Positions 47,601-60,400 of a stretch of DNA of 64,000 nt are shown here, piece after piece. The DNA comes from Timema cristinae (lineage: Eukaryota > Arthropoda > Insecta > Phasmatodea > Timematidae). The stretch covers positions 12,451,373-12,515,372 of the forward strand of contig JBCFYV010001001.1 of the NCBI GenBank assembly GCA_039000515.1, in the 5' to 3' direction. The notes beneath the pieces are model-generated. The model saw only the letters and a program-made list of their open reading frames with translations, made no database searches and had not been told where the DNA came from. The stretch's first letter is position 1, and each line of letters opens with the position of its first letter. Made by a program: the position numbers and the translations under genes.

Positions 47601-48496
47601 TATATGAGGTTTGCTTGAAACTCTACAGTAGGCCTATAAGAGGCACGCTCACCTCAAACTTTCTGCCGCATCTTTAAATCCTCCTTTGAGGTGTTTGATT
47701 TGTTCGCACTTGAATATTATTTATTATCTATGTGGTAATTTAGTTTTTGTAATATCATTGTTGTTGTTGTTGGCAGATGTTTTCTAAACATTAGAGCTAA
47801 CCTATAGCCCTACCAAACAATTCACAAATGTGACAAAATTATAAAGTTGAATGGATTAATTTCAAATTCATAATCACTTCTTCAATAAATTTTCCAGTAC
47901 AAATATCCCAAAGTTTTTTTTTATAAATTGAGTTTTAAAATTATTTCACAAGTAAGTTAAATAAAATTGTTATTTTATAAATATATTTAATTAAATTATT
48001 TTAATAATAAGTTATATTAAATTAACATTATATATATTATTGGATTCACTTATGTTTCCAATAGGGGACTAAACCAAGAAACATTTGCCCTTCATTTGGC
48101 CTAAAGCAACTTACTGGTAATATACTATAATTATATTGATATTAGTAAAATCCTAATGGTTTGCCATTTATTCAAAGGTTTGACCTACTTGTAATTTAAC
48201 ATAATTTCTACGTTCATTCAAAGCTAAGAGAGTAGGATACTAATTCACTAACTGATTTTGTTGTTCTGCATTAATCACATGTTTAGCAACAAGACAATTA
48301 GTGTTTATGAACCAATATTCACTTAAAGAAAGGAAATTACAAACTTGTTGTAGAGCCTAGATCGAATGGTGCAAAACTCTAGTAAGTCTTAATATGTTTA
48401 GCGTTTACACATATACAGCTTTAAAAAAAAATAGTAGCAAGTCGAAAATGTATGACACCGGTCACAATTTGTCCGAAATGTTTTCAGTAATCCAAA

Positions 48497-51400
48497 ATGG
48501 CGGCCAGGAGAGGTGCCCAAGTCCAGTTTCAACAAGAGGTCAACACGGATGAAGAGTGGGAAAATCTACTCACTAAGAAGGGGGTTGTGGGTAACAATAA
48601 TTGTCAAACATTGACACAATTTGGATTGTATCTAATACTAGATTTTAAATATTTAGGCATTGAAGTTAGGATAGTGAAAATATAAGAGGACCTAGTATAC
48701 TGCCTTGTGGGACTCTAGCAGTTACTGGTTTCAGGGGTGAAGGGACCGGTTCGCTCTTACCATTCAATACTATCTTTTGATTCCGTTCAAGTAAATAGTT
48801 GCGGAGCCATAGTATAGCACTGTCCGAAAAACATGTATTGTTATCATAACTTATAAAAAAAAAATTACGGTATCAAATGCCTTTGAAAAGTCTAAAAATA
48901 ACAGAATTCCAAGTTGTGAACTGTCCATGTCTTTGTAAAGGTCATTTGTTACCATCTAAAGAGCAGTAGTAGTGCTAGGCTTTTTTTCTAAAACCTGATT
49001 GCTTTTGTAATAAGAAGTTGCTATTTTCTAAGTATTCGGTCATCTGCTTATGTATCATTTTTTCAGTAATTTTTTACAGTGCATGGAGGATACTAATGAG
49101 TCTAAGGTGGGCCTACGTTGATGGATTCTTTATTTCTGGGCAAGGAATTACCTTGGTTAGTATCCATAAGTGTGGATATGTCGAAGTGCTTAAAGAAAAA
49201 TGTATTATGTTATTTATCGCAGGTAGGCAATATGGCAAGCATAACTTTACAATTTGTAAGTTAATATTGTATAATCCAATGGCTGAAGTTTTAATGGAAT
49301 TTACTATTTTGTATATTTCATTAGAGGTAGCTGGATAGAATGAAAAAGATAACTCATATCATTACTAGATTTATCACTATAATAATTGTCACCACCACTG
49401 ATACGTTTATTCATATTTATGTTATTTTGACTACTACCATTACATACTGACAGAAAGTAATCATTTATATCATCAGGTTCTTGAAGGTTTTCGGAAATGC
49501 ACTTTTCATTTCTAAGAATCACATTGAACATTTTTTAGATCATTCCAAAGTTTCTTAGAATTATTAGAATGTGCTTTTGCTAGGTTAGTGAAATAAATCA
49601 TCTTACTTTTCCTTATCAAGTATTTTACCTGATTCTGGCAGTATTTATAATTTTCATAACCAACTTCAAGCCTTGATTTCAAAAACATCCTTTTTAATGT
49701 ATTACGTTTAGTCATAATTTGTTTTATTTACAAGTTTGGCCAGGATACGTTATTTTTGTTTTTATTTTGAATATTCTATAAAGGTGCATATTTTCAAAAT
49801 ATTTATAATTATGTTGTTGAAAATATCCACCATCCCATCAATAGTTTTGGGCCTTGTTTTCTCCCATGAAACTACCTTTAAATCAATACAAAACGTTCTG
49901 GAACAAAGTGTTTGTAGTCCTTAATGGTTTTTCTAGTTTTGATAGAAATTGTAGCAATTAGATTATATGAACAATACGTAATGTTGTGGTCAGTGAACCC
50001 GAAAAGATCATATTAGCCGACGCAAGAAACTTTATTTGAGTTTTTTTTACTACTATTAAGTCTATCAGTGTTTGCGTATTTAATGTAATTCTTCTGGATT
50101 GATTGATAATCTGTTTTAAACCGTAAGTATCTAGTATAGGCTCAATGTAAAAAAAAAGTTGTGGAACAATGTTTTTTGTAACTTATTACAATTGATGTGT
50201 TATAGCATTTGCTATAAAACATTGACAAAAACGACTCAAAACAGTCTAACAAATTAAAACATGTTCTAATTAGCTGCATGGCATCTGAGGAGGATATTTA
50301 CCTTACGGTAGTCATTTGTGTAAGGTTGAGCTAAAAAGATCCAAAAGATGATTTTGGATTCAACCATCTTTACTCGAGAGAGCTAAATGTTGTTCGAGTG
50401 ACCTTTTGACCGATATTCAACATTATGACATTGACATATTGGCTTGGGAACTCAAACTGATGACAGTTTTGGGAACATTGTTCGGATGACAAGCCAGGAA
50501 TTTGAATACCAAATAAAATCGATTAGTAATAAAATATAAAAAAAAACTCCTTTTGCAGTGGTGTATTCTGAGAACAATTAATATGTATGATGTACTTTAA
50601 AAGTTGCAACAGAGATTTGAGGGCCGAGGACCCTCAACCATCGTTGTCCAAGAACGTCAAGGGATTATTTTAAGGGATATATTTGAGATATGTCCATGTA
50701 GAACAGTGGTTTTCGAACATTTATTATTTCCCCTTAACCGTATGCTATCTTAGGAAATTTTGAGCCCCCCCCCCCCTCTTCCACTACCATGTTCTCTCTT
50801 CTTTTATTTATCCATAACGATGATTACATCCACTCAAAATGTAATAAAAGTAACTCCATGGTGTCAGCCAGCATTCAGGTTATACCTACCAAGTGGCTAC
50901 CAAACTGTTTGGCGAATTAGTGCCAATTCTCTCGGATAGAGGGTGTCATGTGGTCAGCACTACGATGACTCCAGCAATTAAGCTCAGCTTTCTATACCGC
51001 AGCCACTACCACTTTATTCGAGTAGCTTCTTATTTATCCATTCTAGGCTGAAATTAACCCATTCCAGACCCACTGCTTCCCAGATAATCTGGACGCGCCG
51101 GGAATCAAACCCGGGACCTCTTGGTCCGTAGCCAGACCCTATGACCACTAGACCACATAGGCGGTCCTCAAATCATAATTATATCTACATGGTTAGAAAT
51201 TTAAGTAAATATCAATCAATGTCTGGGCTAAGAGTGGTATGGGCACATTTCTGAATGCATAAGAGAGACAGATCCTATTCAATTATCCTAGTGGAATTAA
51301 AAGCACACAGTTAGCAATACTCAAAGCAAACAATCATAATAATAGTAAAATGAAGTGATACATCGATCAAGCGTCCATAAGATCTTGGTGATAGTGAATT

Positions 51401-54400
51401 AGGTGGATTGTCAAACTCACGTTGCAATTAAAACTATTTTATAAAGCCTAACTTATCTCTTTCACAATGCTGCTTGGAAACAAACGAGTCTCCCAACTTG
51501 AGAATTTATGCTCCAGAAGCTATTTAGGTGCGTAAACTCTGACTAACATAGGGGAGATTATTTCGGACTATTAATACTCTATCGCTACGTCATTGATTTA
51601 TTGCTAAGATATTTACACATATCTTTTGCTGTAAGCATAGGTGCACCCAAGGAGGAGAGGGGCAAACAGGGTATTTGATACCCTTCCCCTCTTTCCCTAA
51701 CACCACAAATAATGTTAATAGAAATTTAAATAATATTAATTATAACTAACATTGAAGATGTGTCGAATGAATATGCTACATTTTAAGACCAGGCTTCAGA
51801 CTTAAGCCTAATATTAAAAAGGCTTACCGTTACACACAAAATTAGCAATTGAAAGAAAAAACATATAAATAATAGCTCCGATACCATTTGCATTATTTAA
51901 ATCTCTTAATTACTATAAAACTACTACAAATGATTTCTAAAATGCATTTAATATTTATAAATATTCTCGGCCTTCAGGGCTTAGGAGGCTGTGCAACCTC
52001 AAACCCGCTCTCTCCATCAAAATGTCATTCTTGCTACAGCCTTGATTGAATGCCTCCCCCCAAAGTAAATGGCTGGGTGCGCCACTGATTAAGTAAATTA
52101 TATGAAAATATATTTTATTTTACCTTTTCCTTCTAAATCAGCTGGAAATGGTGAGCTCACTCTCCTGACTTTTGGGATTCTTTGATGTATAATTATATAA
52201 AATCACAATGACTAATAAGTCGTTAATGTAAAAAGAATACTATAAGAACTATTAAAACTCCACGATCCTTTCTACTGAAGAAATTTAAGAATTACCATCA
52301 ACTACGATTAAAGTAGCCTCGTCACTCCCATTACTCCCCCCCTTTCCCCACCTTATCAGTGCTGAAATGCCTAAACTAGAAAAAATGGTTAACTATGTTT
52401 GCCAAAATATGATAATACATGTGACAAGAATACCTAAACATAAATCAATGTATTTAATTAGTGTATAATTTAAAGCTATTTACTTATACTAAGTATTCTT
52501 TACACCTAATTATATATTTATTTTATGTATTTTACTTATTCTATACTAAATTAGCTTAATAAATAAACATTGTGATCTTGAATCTTTTTTCAATAGTTGG
52601 CACAATGCTTAGCTTGATTCACATGAACAGCATGACCTGGGGTGTAAAAAGTTGAGCTAATTGGCCAATTACTTATGGGCGAGCGGAAAGGAATGTGTTG
52701 CCATCCCCTAGACATTGGGCAAGGTCATTAGAACCTCCCTAGCTTGCCTTGCGTTTTTCAAGTAGCAAGCCCTGGGTTTCTTATTGTGCTAAGTAGAGCC
52801 TTTTGGAAGAATAATTACTTAAAACACAGTATTCTTGGAATATGAACCAAAATTAGTTTTAAAATTAATAATTCATTATATGTATATTTACTAACAATTT
52901 AAACATTAGTGTTTTCACAGTTCACACAGACAGCATTGAATTAAACAAACAACTAGTTCTTATCATTTTGGGTATGCTGCGCAGGACTAGCATACCCAGA
53001 GAATACGCCACTGTCTTTTATGGATGTTATTTCAGTGAAAGAAGGACTGACGCTAACATTAAGATTTTTAGCTATACCCTGATTTTGGTTGGAAGAACAG
53101 TAGAGAAAATCAAAACATATATATTTGAGGCCAACATTGATAATATTTTCTTATATTATTTGTGTTATTTGAAAGGTATTGCTAATATATATCAAAAGTA
53201 ACATCTGTAGATGACATGACTTTAAGTATGAATCTATTAAGATTGTTTTAGTAACTTTAGTAACTAACTTCTACTGTTCTTCCAACCAAAATCATACTAT
53301 ACTGATGACTCCTAACATAATTTGAGCTAACTGTGTAAAATGTCTAAACTAAATATAAGAAATATTGTACCGGAAGTATATGAAGTTTGATTGACATATT
53401 GTAGAGCATACTGCACGCACGATGGAAAAGGGAAAATTCACAGGCTAGCTCCAGCTACGGGGGGAGGGGGGGGTAGGTAGGAATAGTTTAGTCAAATTTG
53501 TACATAGTGTAAAAACAGTCCTGTATCAGGTGCAACATATTAAAAAACAAAAAATTACATATTTTTCTTTTATATTCATTGTCACTGGATGGGAAACGTA
53601 TAACCTGTTATAAAACACAAACAGCGTTATAAAACATGAATGTTTTATAATTTTATAATTTGATTTTCTAACAAGTTGTAAAACAGTATTATGAAATACA
53701 AATTTTTAAAACTTGTAACATAGTTTGGACGGAGTTTTACACACATCATATGAGGATGTTCTTTTTTTAAATATTGAATATATGACGGGTTGGGGGAGGG
53801 GGGGAGGAGAAATCCAGGTTTGTGTAGACATTTAGCTTCTGATGGCACAGAACATTGCTCAGGTTACACCACAGGAGGTTGTCTACACATTGTACCCGCA
53901 ATGAGATGATGGGATGATAGTGATTATGAAGTAAAGGAACCGGAGTGCATCAACCTAAATTAAGCTTAAAACACCATAACACACCATTACACACCATAAC
54001 ACAACATAACAAACACAACCTGACATATCATAGCCTACCATAACACACTATATCATACCACACCATAACACACCATAATAAACATACCACAACAAACACA
54101 CTAAAACACCATAACACACCATAACACACCATGACACACCATGACACACCATGACATACCATAACAAACCATAACACACCATGACACACCAAAACAAACC
54201 CACTATAACACACCATAACACACCATGACACAACACAACAAACACACTAAAACACACCATAACACACCATGACACACCATAACACACCATAACAAACCAT
54301 AACACACCATAACAAACCATAACACACCAAAACAAACCCACTATAACACACCATAACAAACCATAACACACCATAACAAACCATAACACACCAAAACAAA

Positions 54401-57400
54401 CCCACTATAACACACCATAACACATCTTGACACACCATGACACACCTTAAGGGAAAAAATACCCAAGGTACCAGCCGTGAATCAAACCCGGGACCCCTAT
54501 AATCGTACCCAGGAGTAATGACCACTCACTACATAAAGGGGCTGCTATATGTTCGTTGATACCTGACGAATAAGTGATCTATCTACTGACTCAGAGGAGT
54601 AAATAACAGAATAGTACGTAACTATCCTGGCGATACTCCACGACACGACACGACACTATTAGATGATCTATTAGGTAATTACTTGCTCAATTAATTGTTT
54701 TTTAATCGCTGTTTCAGTTGTTGATGTATATTCTGAATGGGCTGGACCATGTTGTGCCATGGAGAACGTATTGAAAAAAATCAAACTCGAAATTGGAGAT
54801 TTCGTTACGCTTGCTATTGTAAGTGGAATAGTTGAAATAAATTTATTATTATTATTATTATTTTAGTAAGATAAACAGATTATATGGCCTCCTCCTGTTT
54901 ATTTTGAGGTTCTGTTATTCTTTGTCCTATTAGTTCGTATTAATTAAAATACTTAAACATTAATAGTTTTAATTTATGAATGTACTGCGAACAACAATAA
55001 GTAACATTAAGGTTAATGAATTCAAATATTTATGAACGATTTTAACTAGTAATAACGATATTAGAGTGGAATTGTGTACTATTACTCGGTCAATAAGTTG
55101 TTAACATCTCGCCTGCTGTTTAAGAATGTAGAACTCAGAATATACAAAACAATAGTTTTTACCGGTTGTTCTTTATGATTGTGAAACATATTTTCTTACC
55201 TTACGTGACGAGAATAAATTTTGGCTGTTCTAAAACAAAGTGATTAGAAAAATACATGGCCAAAAAAAAGGTATGACAATAATTGAAAATGCAGTATGTT
55301 ATATAATGAAGAGCTATATATCTTGTACTCATCAACTTATATTTTGGTAGTGTCCTGAAATACTGTTAAATTCTTGATGTTTGACCATAATTATAATTAA
55401 AATCATAATTATTATAATAAAAATTAGTGGGGTGAATTAATAAATATGTATTAAAGCAATAGAATAGCCTCCAGTTAAAAATCATAAACATAAAATTGAC
55501 TTTTTATGTCAGATCTACATTCATGATTTTAACTGTAAGTTATTCTATTGTTTTAATATATAAATAAAAACAATAGAATAACTTACATATATATATATAT
55601 TAAAACAATAGCATAACTTACAGTTAAAATCATTAATGTAGAGCTGACATAAAAAGTCAATTTTATGTTTATGATTGTTTTGATTTTATATATATATATA
55701 TTTACTCCCCTTATTTTTATTTTAATATTTTTGCTTTTAATTCTAATTACTGTCAAACAACTTGCAGGTTATGGGGGGAAGGAAATTCAGAGTAAACGAA
55801 ATAACTACAATTGCGTTCCAGATATTGACTCGTAAACCTAATGGTAAGAGACCATTGGAAGAGCTAGATGCAGATGAGAGGATAACATTAGAATGGACCT
55901 GAAAGAGAGATGTTGTAATGAGGTGGACTGGATATAACTATCTCAATAAATATAGGGATGGAATGTAATGAGGTGGACTGGATAGAAGTTGCCCAAGAAA
56001 GGGATATGTGGCGTACTTTGTAAATATGGGAATGAACTTTAGAGGTTATAATCTCAAAGAATAAGTAATGTTAATTAAATAATGCATTTTTTATTTGGCA
56101 AACAATTTCAGGCTAACTCCGATAATATTGAACAGCTGGCAAGATTTCGTAACACAAGTGAACCAACATGGGTCATTATAGCAGTAAGTATCATACTTAA
56201 ATTCATTTTCCAATCAGTTGACATTATTTATATAATATAATTGATAATATTATAAATATGTGAAAAAACAATAATGTAAACTTTGCTATAGCAGAAGACA
56301 GCTTTGGACCAATTTATATAGTAGAACTCTTATATGACAGAAAAGTTAATAAATTTACTTTCACATTTTCATACGTCAAGTTATGTTAAGATATTATCAA
56401 TTTTAGCCCAAAAAATAGGGGTTTTAAAGTGCCCTCCTTATGAAAACTGGATTGTATCTTTAAATATTAGATACTGAAGGGATTATTGCCCTTGAACTGG
56501 TGCTATAGAGATAATGATTGAAAACATGATTCATGCAAATAGCGCCGTTCTAAAAAAAACACGATAAAAACATTTTTATTTTGTAAATAAATAATATATT
56601 ATGTTTATTTAGCACCTTAGTGGTGAACCTTCTTGGGTTAAAATTGGTTATTAAAACTATTTTTAAAAAAGCTCTACACAGCAATTTCCATAGGAAGAGT
56701 CTTTTATAATATATAAACATATTCTTTATGGTCAAAATTCATATTAATAAAATGAAGAGTTTTTGTGTCTGTTTGTCTGTCATGAGCGATGAGCGATATC
56801 TATCGCACGCAAAGTCTGAAATTTCAAAATTAGTAATCTCTCTGCACGAAAATGTGTACCTCAAAACTGGAATTTTAAAATCTGGATTTAATTTTTATTT
56901 GTTTTTCAAATTAACCAAAAACTGGGTCAGAGTGAGAATACATTCATCCCTACACAACGACACGTTTCTGTCGTGTATACTGCTACATGATACAAGTATA
57001 GAGGTCTATGATGTCACAACAACCATTGGAATGTCAGAAGCGTCAGATCGGCGTCAGGGGGGGGTATGTGAGGGGGATAGTGACGTCTTTGTGTATGGAC
57101 AAATTTATCATTACTGGTCGAAATAAATAAGATGAAGATTTTTATTTTTGTCTGTTTGAAGAAAACTAAACTTAATAGCTGGAGGGTTCGTTGTGCTGAC
57201 CAGATGACACCCTATATCCGCAAATTTTGGTACTATCCTGGAGTGGGTTTGTTTGATTTTTTGTTTGTTTGAAGCAAAAGCGTTGCCAGAGGTATTCACG
57301 CAATCCATTGCGAGGTTACACCAGGTAACGCTGGGTATTTATGATAATTCTGCTATATTCTTAGTGCAATTTTATAGGTATTGATAATTTCCATCAAAAG

Positions 57401-60400
57401 GGATAATGAAGGTCAAATGATTTGACGTATGCATACGTGAAAGTAATTCTAGTAACTTTACTTGCTATGAGATGGGGTTCTCCCTATGAAAATTTGAATG
57501 TACATAATAATATCTCTCTCTTTCTATCTATCTCTCTATGTCACATCGAGGGAGGAGAGCTGGTCAACGTCATATTTGGAGCCAATGCCCCGATACTCGT
57601 CAGGGTAGTCAGAGAAGAAATCGCCAAGGAAGAAGCTGTTCAAGCAGGGAAGAATGAAAGAAAAGCGGTTAGCTTAATGTTCATTTATATTCTTTGCTCT
57701 TTTGTGATTTTTTGAGATTAGAATGTAAAGTTACTATTTTTTTTACATGGAATTTTAGAGGACTGGTGATGGTGGCTGCCACTTAAATAATATTTAGGGC
57801 CGACACCTTTACTCCAAAGGTTCCAGGTTCAATTTATGGCATGGACAAAAAATGTATCATTGGTTAAATATTGGTTTCACCCTGTACCCCTTCTTTTTTT
57901 TTCCCACGGTGATAAATTAACGTCCGGGGGCTGAAGGTTGTGCATATCCTAGATTTAAGTCAGTTTGTAAGTCGTGTGCTGATATAATCAGTTGGTTCAG
58001 ATAGTGCACGTTAAATACTTTGAATAAAATAAAAAATACCATGAAATCATGTTTATTGTACACGTGCCATTAGGCATTGTCAATAAATTAGGTCTTATTT
58101 TGGAAACGACCGCTTTGTAAAAAGAGCTGTAATTACAGATTGAGCGAAAAGCTAAAAAATAAAGTCGAAAGGAGTGAGAAATACTCGTCTGTGACAATAA
58201 AAATTTTAACGTTTCTAACAATTGACTTGCGTAGCTATTTTTATTTAATCCATATACACTTTAAATATTTCATTAATTTGCTTAACAAATGGGGTGAAGA
58301 AGGGCGAAGATTCAAGGACAAAATAGGGTCCAAGACATTAATACTATTTCGGAAACTGTCCCCCAAAAATCGACGAAGAATTGTCATCTTGGGGTACAAG
58401 TCCTGCTGTGTGTTGGTTTGAGCTGTGACCAACCCCGCCTGGGATGCCAGTTTTATTGACAAGTACAATCATTTTTACGTGATATAAAGATTTCTTGCAC
58501 AGATTAATAATTGTAATATAACCATGATTTATTTATAAAATATGTAAATTGATAATATAATATTTTTTAAAGGTTCCTTTCGATCAACTGACTCTTGAAG
58601 AATTAATCCGTTTAGAGGCAAAGGAACTTCTACAGTTGGAACAAATAAAGAAAAAAGATAAGGAACTTGGTATGAATTTAATATTGTTAAAATTGATATA
58701 AATTACTAATACTTTAGGAAACATTCAATAATAATAATTTAAGTAAGGACGTTACAATACAAAATAATAATACTAGAAAATCAATCTAATAATAATATTT
58801 TAATGCAATCAATGGACGAAATCAGAGAAAATGTATTGAAAAGCTATAAAAAAATTGTTAAAAGAGATTAAAATCTAATAAATGATTTACTAGTGTCAAG
58901 ATCTTTAAAAAAAATTGAATAGAAAACAATATTAACATAAAATAACAGTATAAATCTAAATAAACAAAAGATTAAATGTGCAATAAAAATTTACTTGTAA
59001 GTAAATTTTAAGAATTTAAAATATATTTGAAATAAAAATGACTAACATATAATGTAAAAAATGTATATGTATTTATGAAGACTCATTTAATTAAACAATA
59101 CATGATGAATTATATTAGAAATAGAAGATATTACCATATTGGTAGACTTAATACAAGTTAAATTGTAGCATTCAGGCAAGTCAAAAGTATAAGCTACATG
59201 ACATACTTAATTTACATGTACATTTAATGTCATACTTTATAAATAATAAAATTGATAAAAAGCTATAATAATATAAAGGTATTAAGTTAAAAGACAAGGA
59301 ATTTTTTTATAAGCTCATAACATAGCATTTAAAGATATTTGAGAACTAGCAGTGAGCTTTCCTCTTTACCACGAGAAAATAAGTTTTGTGGTTTTATTTC
59401 CTCTCTTGTTTTGTTAACATGTCAAAGGATGGTTGTAGGTGAAGGCGAAAGGGAGTACAAGCTTAGACAGAATAGAGAAGTGGTTCCAGAAAATGATTGT
59501 ATTCTGACGTGTGCTAGCAATTGAAACTTTTTTTTGCTGACCGAGGCGGCCGCCTTAAGAACGCCAAGTGTTCTTTTTATAGCTTTGCTCCCTATTCCCC
59601 CCCCCCCTCCCCCCAACAATTTTTGTATAATTTCTTTAACATATTCTTTTCTCTCTTCCCTGTGTTTTATTCCCCGTCTGGACTATATTCATTTAAATAT
59701 GCCAATTTAGTAGTATGATAAAGGTAGAATTTAGAGGAAATGTATAAGCAGTTTTGTGAATAAGAATTCGGAAACCATTTAATAAGAATACCTATCAACG
59801 CATCCCACCGTGATTCGAACACCAAAAGGACCCTTTCTATGACAATTGAGTTGTGGCAATGTTTTAAAAGAAGTCGTTAAGTAACTATCAGGAACACGGT
59901 TGCTGTACTAGAGTTGAAACGAGCGGCTGATACCTAACTATACACGAGGATTGTTCTTAGTGATGGAAGTTTTTTTTTTTTAATTTCAGCCATTAAAGCA
60001 GCCGCGAAAAACGAGGAACGACTGAGATACTTGGAAGGTTCACTCACGACCACACGGTCCTCCTCCTCATGCCCTTCCTGTTCGAGAACGGTGAAAGCGA
60101 GGCCTTACAAAAGATGATGCAGATCCTGCTCTTCGAGGGGTACACAATTGAAGCGAGGGCTGAGGTTTTCTTAGATCCTTCACAGTTTGAAAAGGTTTAC
60201 CCATGTTTTTTTTTTTTTCATTCTCATTTTAAGCAGACTACAGTAGTGTTCCTTAAAATTTCGTTAGTTGCATACCCCTTTCAGGGCCATAGTCTGATCT
60301 ACGTACCCTTTTCAGATACATGGTCTGATCTACGTACCCCTTTCAGGGCCATGGTCTGATCTACGTACCCCTTTCAGGGCCATAGTCTGATCTACGTATC

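Noticed and set aside
51090..51165. tRNA gene candidate with clear B box
   Set aside because: Belongs to a SINE with a body shared by other copies. The acceptor stem does not pair convincingly. The same applies to the other tRNA-like heads in the window.
54028..54525. Long minus-strand frames rich in [12 protein letters not shown]
   Set aside because: Product of a 10-bp satellite: the frame stays open only because the unit lacks stops. No domain, no splice or start context.
56728..57126. 132-codon plus-strand frame in copy 2 intron 3
   Set aside because: No domain, no splice context, and its beginning repeats elsewhere, so it is probably part of a repeat.
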